Positions 22,230 to 34,344 of a stretch of 64,000 bases of DNA are shown here, piece after piece (within the stretch, counting starts at the first letter, position 1; each line of letters starts with the position of its first letter). Below the pieces are notes generated by a model. The model worked only from the letters and a program-made list of their open reading frames with translations, was not told the origin of the DNA and made no database searches. This DNA is from Rhabdophis nuchalis (Eukaryota; Chordata; Lepidosauria; Squamata; Natricidae). The stretch spans positions 246,493,919-246,557,918 of the forward strand of contig CM077643.1 of the NCBI GenBank assembly GCA_039707465.1, read 5' to 3'. Position numbers and translations under genes: made by a program.

Positions 22230-23892
22230 AACCATGGGCAGGGGGGAGTAGTAAAAAACTGAGATGCCCACTCTTTGCAATCCACTGCCAAATGTTAGCA
22301 GCAAAAAAGTAGTTTCAAAAAGCCTCTGGACCCTTAGCTGCCCATCTGCCCAACAGGTCAATGTAGCTACTCAAAGCATGGGAGAAGCAAGAGAATTAAT
22401 TCTAAGCAATGCCTTTGAATGTTAAAGAAATGGCGAGGTAGGGAGAGATCTATAAATAGTGAAAAATATGAAGCACATTTATACTGACTATAGTCAGAAA
22501 AGAATAACTCAGCCAGATATCCTTGTACTATTCAACATCTAATTTGTTTTTCAAAAGAATAATATTTATTTAACACTGACATTTTTACTCTATTCAGGGT
22601 TAATGGAGGTTAAGTAAAGACACAAGAGCAACACAATTGTGTGCTTGCTCACAGCACAAGGACAAAACTGTTATGCAAATAGAATAGGCTGTCTTTTCAG
22701 CCCCCCTCAGTACTATTTGACACAAGGACCTAAGGGCTGCACATTAGTGTTTGAAGGTTTTCGGTAATACTTGGCTCATTTGCATCTGGAAAGATTGAAA
22801 TCACTCTTGTCAAAGTGCTATTAATTTTTAAGCCAACTTTTTTTCCTTGAACCTGTTACTATGCTAGGTAATTTCAGGCCGCATCAAATTTTGCTTGATG
22901 ATCTGCATAGTGAACTTTCCCTCAGTACTTTTACTGAAAAGTCTCTGATTTTTCTTTTGGTGCCACAGAAGCCACATCTGTACACCCACACAAAGCTTTT
23001 TCCACCTGATTATATGATTATTAGATATGCAGTCTACTCTCATGATTAATTGAAAAAGAAGAAACAGAATTCTATAATAACACAATGAGAAATCTCTCTT
23101 CAGCAGGAAGGAAGATGGCTGAAGTAAAGCTGCTGCCTTCTAATCTCCCAATTATCTCCATCTACCTCAGTGTTCTAGTCAGAAAATAATATATTTCACT
23201 GAAATTCAGATGTTGTAAATCTACTAGCAGGATGAAATTGTTTCACCTATATATATATTTCAGGAAATGATTTAGGAAAGCAGGGGAACGAAACCAATAT
23301 TTTCAAAACACTTTCCAAATAATTTCCTATTGCCCAGTATGTTAAAACGGTAGGAAGTTTGTAGAAAAAAAACCTATATTAAGGATTTTCCATTTCTTTT
23401 TTTAAAAAAATTCCACTGTCCTTTAGTGAGATCTACCAATAAATTTGACCTTTTCTCTTTGAAGCAATTAAGCATAAAGCTCCATGTGCTGTAATCCTAT
23501 TGATCTTCTAAAATGTTGGATCAATTTAGGTTGATCAAGTATTAACTAAATACTATAAAATATGTTTTATGTATTAATTCAAGAAAATGTGTACTTCATG
23601 AACATGCTTGACATTATGTAAGCAGCTGACAACAAACTAACCCATTTTTACTTGTAACATGCCTTTTGCCAGAAGGCAATCTATTCATAAAAATTAATAA
23701 CAAATCAAAACTAAACAGCAGTGAAAGTTATACACAAGAAATAAAATCAATGTATGCCATGGTTTGTTTACAGTTATAATAAAAACAATGCTACAAAGTT
23801 ATAAAAATCTAAACCTATCATTTAATTTTACTAATAAAATGTACAGTAAAACAACCCTACAGTCTTTCTCAAATCTTCTCCCCAAAAAATTA
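22230..23892. other. Non-coding stretch, nothing recognised
   Basis: AT-rich; no gene or repeat family recognised. Confidence 0.55.
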
Positions 23893-24876
23893 AAATAATT
23901 TAGTTGGAGTACCCCAAGGCTCTGTTTTAGGCCCAGTACTCTTCAACATCTTCATCAATGATTTGGATGAGGGGATAAATGGGGAACTCATCAAATTTGC
24001 AGACAACACCAAGCTGGCAGGAATAGCCAACAGTCCAGAAGATAGGCTTAAGATACAGAAGGATCTTGACAAACTTGAACATTGGGCACTATCTAACAAA
24101 ATGAAATTCAGTGGTGAAAAAAGTAAGGTTCTACATTTAGGCAAGAAAAACAAAATGCACAGGTACAGTATAGGTGGTAGCTTGCTCAATAGTAGTAACT
24201 ATAAAAGGGATCTTGGAGTCCTAGTGGACAACCATTTAAATATGAGCCAGCAGTGTGCAGCAGCTGCCAAAAAAGCCAACACAGTTCTAGGCTGCATAAA
24301 CAGAGGGATAGAATCTAGATCACGTGAAGTGTTAATGCCACTGTATAGTGCCTTGGTAAGGCCACACTTGGAATACTGCATTCAGTTTTGGTCACCACGA
24401 TGTAGAAAAGACGTGGAGACTCTGGAAAGAGTGCAGAGAAGAGCAACCAAGATGATTAGGGGACTGGAGACTAAAACATATGAAGAACGGTTGCAGGAAC
24501 TGGGTATGTCTAGTTTGATGAAGAGAAGGACCAGGGGAGACATGATAGCAGTGTTCCGATATCTCAGAGGGTGCCACAAAGAAGAGGGGCTCAAACTATT
24601 CTCCAAGGCACCTGGGTGCAGGACAAGAAGCAATGGGTGGAAACTAACCAAGGAGAGAAGCAACTTAGAACTGAGGAGAAATTTCCTGACAGTTAGAACA
24701 ATTAACCTCTAGAACAGCTTGCCTCCAGAAGTTGTGAATGCCCCAACCCTGGAAGTCTTTAAAAAGATGTTAGATAGCCATTTGTCTGAAATGGTATAGG
24801 GCTCCTGCCCATGCAGGGGGTTGGACTAGAAGACCTACAAGGTCCCTTCCAACTCTGCTATTGTATTGTATTGTAA
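23893..24876 (+). pseudogene. CR1 LINE 3' half with mutated catalytic site
   Basis: Plus-strand frame 23963-24712 plus flanks. The RT core begins with [20 protein letters not shown], but the catalytic box reads FADNTKLAG, where CR1 normally has FADD. Then come [50 protein letters not shown] and TRGDMIAVFRYLRG. The frame ends at a stop replacing the Trp of NxWNSLPPEVVN. Past the stop the C-terminal block continues to the (ATTGT)n tail at 24858-24876. A 5'-truncated, dead copy. Confidence 0.92.
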
Positions 24877-25978
24877 TAGTTACTGTGAAGCATTGTGAAG
24901 CATTTAAACCTATATATATATCTGTGTTTGCATGCATAGTACATATACATGAACATATGAATATATTTGTATGTGATACACCCACACCCAGATATACAAA
25001 CATACATAAATGGACACATACACGTGTGTGTGCGTATGGATATTTATAATTTTTAACCATAATTGGAGATGTTTCTCTGAATGTGAGTGAGTTACTGGAA
25101 ATTTCTGCTTTGTTTTATTTCTAAGACATTAGGTCACTGATGATTTATATCCCTATTGCTGTAGTTAACATATGTTTCAATATTGCCTGCAATTTTACTG
25201 TTTTGCTCTTGGAGGGTGCAGGGCAACATACTAATATCTTTTCTCTGTGAAGTCAAGTTGCCTTCACTTCTCATCATGCTAACAAAAGAAATGTTAATAT
25301 TCGGCTTCAGATAATATTTGCTTATGCTCAGATAAAACAGGATAATTTGACCATCTGTATTCACTAGCATTTAACTCATGGCTGGCTTTGTATATGAAGT
25401 TAAAGTGTAGTGCCGTTTGCTTTTAGCTTACTGCAGTGTTTAAACCCAGCCATTTAGGATTATAGATCAAGCATTATAGCAGGCATTTATTCAAATTTAA
25501 ACTTAATTAACCCATCAATTTAATTGATAAGGATTAGAGTCCAGTGGTGGATTCAAATGAAGGACTCTTTTGAAAATATCTGCACAGCCATAGAAAATAT
25601 TGCCTTTAAGGCAAGACTAGTACATAAAATAATTAGTGTCCTTCTTCCTATGTCTATGAATCATAAATGGGGGAAGCCATCCTGAGTTACAGTGTTTGAG
25701 TTTGGTGGCCATATACTGTACATTTCTTAAATAAATTGGAAAAGATGAGGTAATACATGGATATTTTTTTTATTTTTTCCCCTTGTCTGTTCCCTTGTCC
25801 ACTCCTCAAACCCTGCTTCCCTTCCCACAAATTATTTTCATTTCCACCAAAAAAATTGTTTAGGATAATCAGTGGCAATTGATTCCAATGTTTATTTGGA
25901 TTTGAGGGAAGACCTGTCTATCACCAAAAACCATATTCTTCTCCCACTATTTATTGCCAAGGTATACTATAAGAACGG
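24877..25978. other. Non-coding stretch, nothing recognised
   Basis: Begins with degenerate TA/CA-rich sequence (24905-25045). Otherwise no gene or family recognised. Confidence 0.55.
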
Positions 25979-26241
25979 AAGGGACTCAGTGGCTCAGTGA
26001 CTAAGATGCTGAGCTTGTCAATCAGAAAGATTGGCAGTTCAGCGGTTTGAATCCCTAGTGCTGGGTAACGAAGTGAGCCCCCGTTACTTGTCCCAGCTCA
26101 TGCCAACCTAGCAATTTGAAAGCATGAAAAAATGCAAGTAGAAAAATAGGAATTACCTTTGGTGAGAGAGGTACAGCATTCCATGTGCCTTTGGTGTTTA
26201 GTCATACCAGCTACATGACCATGGAGATGTCTTCGGACAGC
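25979..26241 (+). mobile_element. Sauria-type SINE, 3'-truncated
   Basis: The tRNA-like head has an A-box region ggctcagtgactaagatgc and a B box ggtttgaatcc (26044-26054). The body has atgcaagtagaaaaatagg. It stops at gacagcgctt, where the next copy begins mid-head. Confidence 0.88.
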
Positions 26242-26613
26242 GCTTGGCAGTTCAGCAATTTGAATGACTAGTGCCGCATAATGGAGTGAGTTCCCGTTAC
26301 TTGTTCCAGCTTCTGCCAACCTAGCAGTTCGAAAGCATATATAATAATAATAATAATAATCTTTATTGTCATTGTACTAAACTTATAAAATTATAAAATT
26401 GTAAAAATGCAAGTAGAAAAATAGGAACCACATTTGGTGGGAAGGTAACAGTGTTCCGTGCGCCTTTGGTGGTTTAGTCATGCTGGCCACATGACCACGG
26501 AGACGTTTTCAGACAGCCCTGGCTCTTCGGCTTTCAAAGGGGGATGAGCACCGCCCCCTAGAGTCAGGAACAACTAGCACATATGTGTGAGGAGAACCTT
26601 TACCTTTACCTTA
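26242..26613 (+). mobile_element. Sauria-type SINE, second copy with LINE-tail insert
   Basis: Starts at ggcagttcagcaatttgaat and ends with agaacctttacctttacc, the Bov-B-like tail. Between aaagcatat and taaaaatgcaag lies a foreign block at 26339-26400, (ATA)n plus ctttattgtcattgtac. That resembles the Rex1-like 3' end at 56910-56950. Confidence 0.85.
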
Positions 26614-28935
26614 CTATAAGAACAAGCATGAAAAATGAGCTTCCTGTAAGGAATCTGAACAGAGAATAGAACAAAGTAGAGCCATCAGTACCCATCTTGA
26701 ATTAAACCCCTTCCCCAGCTATCTGTAAACAGGTAGGTCGCAATAATTTGGAGTACTGTACAGCCTTCATAAAAGGGATGTTATTGGAGTGATGAGAAAT
26801 GGGATGTGTATTAAACCATCTTCTAAAATCTGACTAGAGTGGAAATGGACTCTCTACGAAAACCATAGATGAGGGCAATCTGAGATGTGTTCGCTAAGAG
26901 TCACCTCTTTCAGATTCAGACCTGCAAGGGGCGGGCGAGGGGGGGAGAGAAAACAGCTGCAGACAAGCAATCCAGAATTGCACTGTGCTATTTTGGACTT
27001 TTTCATAAAGCCTGAAAGAGTACTGTGAAATATTAGCACCCTGGGAAATAACGGGGCCAGCAGAAGCTGGATATTTTTATGAGTTTCATGTTCCTCTGCC
27101 ACAAGCTGGCTGATATAATAAACACAGAGGTCTTACTGTTAATAAAGAGTTAATGCCTGTGGTTCGACACATATATGTGCTTTTGCATGCAAACATTTTG
27201 TGTCATTAACTTTGTAAAAATTGCTTCCACACAAGGTGTTACAAGCCTTATGGAGGATAAAGTCCCTTATTACTCTTGTTATAATATACATCGGTCTTTT
27301 GAATATCAGCACCTTTCATGCAACAAAAAACAGAATTAAACTGTGATTTTATAAGGTCAAAGTACCAGTTAAAGGAACCAGGAAAGATTCATTATAATAT
27401 ATTGAACTGTAGTGTTTAATGTCTATTCAAAGAACCAAATAAACTATATGTAATTGCTAGAAGTATATGAGTAATATAAATGGGAGGAGGGGAATCTAAG
27501 TCAGTCAGTAATATTGGAGGGAAGGAGAGAGAGAGCATCTCATCAGCACATCTAGATTATTCAAAAATTAAATCTTGTGGACAGAAAAATTGTCACATTA
27601 TGTTTCATTCCCCAGACAGAACAAAAGTATGCCTTTGATGGAATGAGTAATCTATCTTTATAGAGATCATTAGGTTCAAGACAGCTGGCAAAAAATATAA
27701 TAGGATCTTGCTTGCCCTGCATAAAATTTCCTGAAAAGACAAAACCGAAGCTCATTTCCATTTGAATGGGCAAAAATGTTTTCAGAATTCACTACTGGAG
27801 TCTGGGAGATGCACTGATATTTATTTATAAGCCTCTGTACATTTTTCCATACGTTTACAAAGAATTTATCACAGAATAAAAATAATGCTTGTGATTCCAT
27901 TATCCACTTAGCAGGATAAGGCCAAGGAACACGCTTGTTCAGAATGAGCATTGTGATAACGGGAAGTTAGATTCTTTGCATTTCATATGAGCCAGAATTT
28001 CAGATCTGGACTTTGTTCAAATAAATGACTTTCAGTAAAAAAATAAAATAAAATGGGGAAAAAGAAGTAGTGTAGATATGTCTAATAGGATTTTTTTTCC
28101 CATTAGTGTTCCTTAAAGGGGAGCTGCGCTTCAGATTCAATTCCAGAAGTGCACTACAAAAATTACAAGCACACAGATGTACAGAACTGTCTGAAACTTT
28201 TAAAGTGAAGAAGGGACTGTTTTACAGAACGGCAGACATTTGTATCTCCACGTGGCGTAGCTTCTTTGAGGAATCAAATCAGAAATGCTGCACACACCAG
28301 GCTACCCACGTCTCTCACAACTCTTACCCCATGTCACATCAAGAACAATGTTGACGTGCTTGTGTGAAGGAGGGGAAGTCTCTTCGAGCAAAGGAATCCA
28401 AAATGTCCCGAGAGCACAACCTTCAGTAAACACATGTCTCGGTATGACTAGAATAATTGAGTTGCGTTCATTCTCTTCCGGTTAATTTCGTTTGTTGGGT
28501 TTTCTAGATGCTGCTGTTTGGTTCTCATGGACACTGTGATAAATCATGACAGAAGTTTGGTTCCAGAAGGAAAATTCTCATCCCACAGCAATTATTTTTT
28601 TCTGGGCAGAGATGGGAAAAGAGCAATTCAGGAGTAATCATTGCTTTTTGTATGCAAAAGTGTGGGGGGGGCTTGTTTTTGCAGGAGAAAGAAAATGACT
28701 AATTGTATCCTTCTGTCATGAATTTGTCCAAAAGAAGTTTATTATCTCTGCCCAGCTTGCAAAAAAGGTTCCTCTTCTGAGCACTAAATAGGGAAAGTCT
28801 CTTATGATTAATCAACTGATTAAATTTATTACATTTACTGATTAAATCGGAAATATTCTCCCCACCCACCAGCCACCCCTGCAGTCTCAGCTTTTTCCTA
28901 TTGCTACACATTCGCCTTAGTTTAATAGCACATGG
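26614..28935. other. Long non-coding stretch, nothing recognised
   Basis: The longest repeat-poor stretch here. No exon-like frame with a recognisable domain on either strand. It could be host intronic or intergenic sequence. Confidence 0.55.
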
Positions 28936-29560
28936 TGTGATGACCCGGGGCGTGGCACGAAAGCAACACAGCCAGAGCACAGGTCTCACTCCCCCTTTAT
29001 TGCTCCAACTTTGCCTCCAAATGTCCCCACATTTACTACAAGACCTTGAGCAAAGCTCTCACCCACCTTCAGAAGCCTCTGGCTGTGAGTAGTACAATAA
29101 GCCTGGTTTAGCCAAACAATCACCACAGCAAGAAGTCCAGTAAGACAGTAAAACAGTAACCAGGGCCAGCAATCCAATAAGCCAGGGTTAGCCAAACAGT
29201 AACCAGAGCCAGAAGTTCAGCGAAGCAGGTGAACCGGGCAAACCCCACAAGATAGAGCACCCTAATCTCCAGGCATCAAAAGTGCACATGAGGGTCCACA
29301 GATTAATGCTTGTTCCCAACAAATGCCCCTCCCACAGGCCCCTCCTTACATCTCAGTCCCATGGTGTGCCTTGTGAAGTGGGGCAGGGCACTCTCCTTTC
29401 TTGTAGCCAGTTCAATCTATGTTGGTCTCTCCTTCTCTCTTCTCTCCGTGTTCTAGAGTCGGGAGGGGGTGGTCTTTGCTCTTTGTCTGAACTCTGTGTT
29501 GCCTGCTCCTCCTTGTCTGAAAGACTTTCTAATCCTGAAAAGACTTACCTGGATTGACTC
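28936..29560 (-). mobile_element. Possible minus-strand LTR remnant
   Basis: Starts tgtgatgacccgggg and has ccctttattgctcc (AATAAA on the minus strand) about 60 bp inside. It also has repeated blocks (agccaaacagtaaccag, about 29110-29205). No far end or TSD was found. Weak call. Confidence 0.3.
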
Positions 29561-29944
29561 TGCCCTTTCCCTGTTTCCTCCAAGGCCAATGGAACTACTC
29601 TCTCGGTCTCTTTCAGCTCTTATTCCAACTCATCTTCCCTTGGGAAGTCCTTCTGGAGTGTTTTCATTACAATTGTACCCCTCCAAACAGATGCAAATCT
29701 CTTTATCCAAATATTGCTCTTTCCATCTCTCCAACTCTTGCTTCCCTTGTGCGCCAATCTGATTTATTACATACCTGAATAGAAATTAAATTATGCTGGC
29801 AGAACCTAAATAGAGAGGCTAAAGGTAATGAAATATTAATAAACTACTGATACGTTTAAAAAAAATGTCTACTATTAGCTCTTGGCCTCTATTTCTATTT
29901 TAACAGTTAGCGGTTACTTTTCAAGTTCTCCTTACAATCAAGAT
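29561..29944. other. Non-coding stretch, nothing recognised
   Basis: Pyrimidine-rich on the plus strand to about 29760. No family recognised. Confidence 0.45.
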
Positions 29945-31195
29945 TTTGTTTCCTTCAGATATACTACAAAAGAGTTTAACCAACCGAGGAGAGACCAACA
30001 ATGAGCTTGTCAACCTGACAAAGAAGGAAGAGTGGCATTCTGGGTGTGGCTTTTAGAAAATCCAAAGAAATACACCCCAAAATACAGTTTGGATAAAGAA
30101 GGTGAATAAGAATAAAAAAAGAAGAGGAAATGAAAGAACTTGTAATAACAGCAGAATTGGTGAAGAAAAGGTCAAGGAAGATCAAAAATTTGTCAGTACT
30201 AGGTGAAGACGAACTGGTTGGTTTTTGATTAAAACACCTGACTGGTCTACAGCCACTCATTGCCAAGCATTTTAACATACTGCAAGAAGGTGACACTGAA
30301 GAACAGCTAACATCTGGCAAAACCTACTTGATAACGAAAGATCTAACAAGAGCAGAGGAACAAAAGATCGGCTTCTAATCGACAAAATTATTTTGGAAAA
30401 CAGCAAGAGAAAAAAGTCCAACATGAATGTTGCTTGAATTTCAAGAAGACATTCAACTCTCTGTCACATGACTGGATAATCAAGTGCCTAGAAATAACAG
30501 GGGGAAAAACCATCAGAACATTGGGCAAAGATCAATGATATGGTAGAAGACATAGTTATTGGTCCATGGTGATAGATTGCGAGAGGTTAATCCAAGAGAC
30601 AAATCTTTCAAGGAAACTCACTATCACCTTGACTGTTTGTCATCGCACTGTTTTCTCAGTCAACAGTATTGAACAAGTCAGGCCATGCTATCAAACATCA
30701 AAAACAACTGACAGGCTACCCCATCTCCTTTACACTGATAATCTTAAATTGTATAGAAAAACACCAATTGGAATCCAACCAGGAGTAAAATTCAGCAGGT
30801 TCTAACTGGTTCTGGAAAACCGGTAGTGGAAATTTTGAGTAGTTTGGAGAACTGGTAAATACCACCTCTGGCGTGCCCCAGTGTGGGGAGGGAATGGAAA
30901 TTTTGCAATATCCTTCCTCTGCCACACTCACCAAGCCACGCCCACAGAACCAGTAGTAAAAAAAATATTTGAATTTCACCACTGAATCCAACTGCTGTAT
31001 ATACAGTTAAGATATTGTCATGGAGGTTAAACTGGACAGATGTACCACCTTTACCATTAAAAGGGGGAAATTGTAAAAGGAATTAATATGCCCTCTGGAA
31101 ATAACATCAAGAGTTTGGAGGTAGAAGGACACTACAAATACCTGGGCATCCTTCAAGCACGTTGAATGATCTACTGAAATGTGTAAAGTTTGGTA
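29945..31195 (+). pseudogene. R4-clade (Dong-like) LINE fragment split by a hAT
   Basis: Decayed polyprotein read in several plus frames. At ~30220-30345: FWLKHLTG-like, then LQPLIAKHFNILQEGDTEE and GKTYLITKD. Near 30365: RLLIDKIILENSKRKKSN. Near 30720: PHLLYTDNLKLYRKT, where the family has an L-L-Y-M-D-D-type catalytic box, so the Asp pair is damaged. Past the hAT at 31020-31160: DRCTTFTIKRGK and LEVEGHYKYLGILQ. Multiple stops and shifts; no product expected. The clade call is from remembered family motifs. Confidence 0.65.
30780..30984. mobile_element. Non-autonomous hAT (ccggttc family) with perfect TSD
   Basis: Ends aggagtaaaattcag and ttgaatttcaccactg. The 8-bp TSD aatccaac lies at 30772-30779 and 30985-30992. 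Internal blocks tggagaactggtaaatacc and cacgcccacagaaccagtag are shared with 40482-41133 and 60867-61145. Confidence 0.92.
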
Positions 31196-31240
31196 CCTTA
31201 AATATAGCTTGAATTCCTTTACATACAGTACCTTAGAATA

Positions 31241-31637
31241 CACGCAGCCCTTGACTTACAACAGTTCATTTAATGATAATTCAAAGTTACAGCAGCACTG
31301 AAAAAAATGATGTTTGACCATTTTGCATACTTATGACCATGGCAGCATCCTAATGATCACATGATCGAAATCTGGACATTTGGCAACTGGCTCATATTTA
31401 TGACCATTACAGTGCCCCAGGGCCAAGTGATCACCTTTTGCAACCTTCTGACAAGCAAGGTCAATGGGGAAGCCAAACGCATCTAACAACCATCTTACTA
31501 ATTTAACAACTGCAATGATTCATATAACAATTGTGGCAAGAAAGGTCGTAAAATGAGGCAAAACTCACTTAACAAATGTCTCACTTAACAACATAAATTT
31601 TGGACTCAATTGTTGTCATAAATCAAAGACTATCTAC
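31241..31637. mobile_element. TA-flanked MITE (mariner-type)
   Basis: Left end cgcagcccttgacttac and right end aaatcaaagactatcta pair as degenerate inverted repeats. TA precedes at 31239-31240. This is the best preserved interior of the family, e.g. aacaattgtggcaagaaagg and cacatgatcgaaatctgg. Confidence 0.7.
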
Positions 31638-31720
31638 AATTATTCCCAAGAAGATTTCTACATGTGTAGAGATAAATACTTCTAACCATTTTTCTCAGAT
31701 TAATATAGTTATTAATATAC

Positions 31721-33058
31721 TAGCTGTACCCAGCCACGCGTTGCTGTGGCCCAGTCTGGTTAAATGGCCAACCAATCTGTGTGTAGATGCACACCTGCAC
31801 ACACAAACATGTACATCCAATCACTGTATAACCCCAATCTACCTACCTACTGTATATTTCCCTCTCTCTCTATCCCTCTACCGACCTACCTACCTACTGT
31901 ATTTCTCCCTCTCTGTCTCTATCCCTCTACCTACCTACCTACTATATTTCTCCCTCTCTTTTTATCCCTTTACCTACCTACCTACCTACTGTATTTTTCT
32001 CTCTCTCTCTTTTTATCCCTCTACCTACCTACCTACATACATACTGAATTTTCCCCCTCTCTCTCTTTATCCCTCCACCTACCTACCTACCTACCTACCT
32101 ACCTACCTACCTACCGTATTTTTCCATCTCTCTCTCTTTATCCCTCTACCTACCTACCTACTGTATTTTCCCTATCTCTCTCTATCCCTCTACCTACCTA
32201 TCTACCTACCTACCTACCTACCTACTGTATTTTTCCATCTCTCTCTCTTTATCCCTCTACCTACCTACCTACTGTATTTTCCCTCTCTCTCTTTATCCCT
32301 CTACCTACCTACCTACCTACCTACTGTATTTTTTCTCTCTCTCTCTTTATCCCTCTACCTACCTACCTACATACATACATACTGAATTTTTCCCTCTCTC
32401 TCTCTTTATCCCTCTACCTACCTACCTACCTACGGTATTCCCCCCCTCTACTGACCTACCTACTGTATTTCTCCCTCTCTCTCTCTTTATCCCTCTACCT
32501 ACCTACTGTATTTTCCCTCTTTCTATCTTTATCCCTCTACCTATCTACTTACCTACCTATCTACCTACTGTATTTCCCCCCTCTCTCTATCCCTCTACCT
32601 ACCTACCTACCTACCTACTGTATTTTCCCCCTCTCTCTTTCTATCCCTCTACTACCTACCATGCAGCCTCCTGGGACCAAAAATGGGCCACCTGGGAGTG
32701 TGCTACCCCCCCATGCCTAGTTTTGGGCCTAGTAGGCCTCCAAGCAGTGTGGGAATGTTAGAGGCTTATTTGGTTGCTTAGGAAACGACCGTTGTAAATT
32801 TGAGGGATGTGTGCATGACGCATCATAAGAAGCAGCCGGATGGGAGGAGCTACAGGGAGGTGAAAACCTGAGAAGTGCATACCTTTTACATTTGTGCTGC
32901 TTGCACATGACACACATGTTCCAGCCACACAAAATGTACATATGATTGTTACTCCCTTTCTTAACAACATTGTGTGAAAATTTGGTGGCGATCGGTGCAG
33001 TACTTTCTGAGATTAGCGATTTTGCACAAACTATTTTACATTTTTATTTATATAGATA
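31721..33058 (+). repeat. Composite head-minisatellite-tail repeat, copy 2 (complete)
   Basis: The head tagctgtacccagccacg opens it (31721-31840). Then about 800 bp of imperfect 40-65-bp units of the form (CTAC)n-TGTATTT-(CT)n-TATCCCT run to 32650. A unique section follows (32660-32960). The tail is attgtgtgaaaatttggtgg, gatcggtgcagtactttctg and tttttatttatatagat. Tail and head also bound copy 3. The 261- and 318-codon frames over the array, with repeated YLPTYL, come from the periodicity and are not genes. Element class unresolved; the tail style resembles RTE or Penelope-like 3' ends. Confidence 0.8.
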
Positions 33059-33297
33059 GTTAAAATACTAGTGCAGCTTTAGGGAAGAATAACAGTTGTT
33101 AAAATCAGTATCATTGCTATACTGAAAGTGATACCTACTGTATGTTAGTAACTGCTAAGTATTTTTTATCAGATTGATAGGATTTCATGTACTAACACCT
33201 ACTAACAAACAAACAAAAGGAGAAAAACAACACTAAACTTCATAAGCAGCAAAAACATTTATTCCTAGCTCATGTAGGTATATACTGCAGGAATGGG

Positions 33298-33417
33298 TTG
33301 CAAATCCCACCGCTAGCGGTTTGCATGCGTAGAATTGTCCAGGTGGGGGCAGAGCCTCCTGCCACCACCACTATCGGTTTGCCCAATCCGGGCCGAAACG
33401 GGAGCAACTCACCTCTA
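33298..33417. mobile_element. Short hAT remnant
   Basis: Ends caggaatgggttgc and gcaactcacctcta are inverted. The flanking 8-mers atatactg and aaatattg match 6 of 8. Same family as 40694-41020. Confidence 0.6.
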
Positions 33418-33425
33418 AAATATTG

Positions 33426-33907
33426 TATATATCCAATTTAAATACCTTTTGATATCTTTACCATGTATACTTTATCATTTGAGAACTTTTCCATGTATCT
33501 TTTGTGTGTTGAAGAATATTAAATATGTATCGTTTAATCTTAATATTTATTCAGCCCAACAACAAAAAACCTTTTTTTTTGAAGGTAGCAGACTCGTCAA
33601 TGGGTGCTTTTGAAAAGTTGCATTCATCTTTAATATTTTAAACTATATAAAATAGTGGAAGGATCATTGACAGGTGGATTTGGGGATCATTCCATCAGTG
33701 TTCATAAAACTGATTAACAGAGTGTTGGAAGGAAAAATAAGATTAAGAATAAAAATATTAAGGTATATATTCCAAATTTGGAATTCAGTCATATCCAGCT
33801 TATTCTGATCCAGGGATACATGGACTATACTTTAAAACATTGGTTCTACTTTCATAAGAAGATTCTGTCACACTAGATTTTTAAAGCTTTAATTGATGAA
33901 ATGTGTA
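33426..33907. other. Non-coding stretch, nothing recognised
   Basis: AT-rich; nothing recognised. Confidence 0.55.
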
Positions 33908-34050
33908 GGCAGTTCTCAAATAGCAACTATCCATTCAAAGACCATTCAAAGTTAAGATGGCGCTGAAGAAAAGGTTTTATGACCAGTCTCTGAAGTTAGA
34001 ACCATAGCAATGAGCCCCTTGGTCATATGATCAATAATGGGTGCTTGGCA
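33908..34050. mobile_element. Partial TA-family MITE
   Basis: Starts after TA with ggcagttctcaaatagc. The blocks ttcaaagttaagatgg and cttggtcatatgatc match the 31241-31637 copy. The right half is missing. Confidence 0.55.
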
Positions 34051-34344
34051 GCCTGCCCACCCAAGGAGAATTTAAACTCCCCCTCCATCTATGCTCTTTG
34101 GCCCCTTGTACTCTGGACCCCTTGGGCTTCTTGGTGCATTTGTGGCTCTCAGGCTACAAGCTATCCTTGAGCCATAATTCAGCATTCTTCATAATACAAA
34201 ATCTGGCCCCAGTCTGACCCAGCAGCATGGCACAAAGCCACAGTCACCACAGCCCAGTCTCAGCCATAGTCATCCTTGCCATCCTGCACTCCAAGGTCGC
34301 TGCTACCTTGTGTTCTGCTACTTCAGTTTCCAGAAGCCTCTTCT
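34051..34344. other. Non-coding stretch, nothing recognised
   Basis: No gene or repeat recognised. Confidence 0.5.

Noticed and set aside
25979..26060. Candidate tRNA gene
   Set aside because: A and B boxes are present, but the segment continues into a SINE body and tail; no complete cloverleaf is seen.
28936..29560. Full LTR retrotransposon beside the LTR-like text
   Set aside because: No second LTR, primer site, gag or pol was found within reach.
31600..32720. 261- and 318-codon frames with repeated YLPTYL motifs
   Set aside because: The minisatellite lacks stops in several frames. The protein periodicity follows DNA periodicity, and the flanks are a known non-coding repeat.
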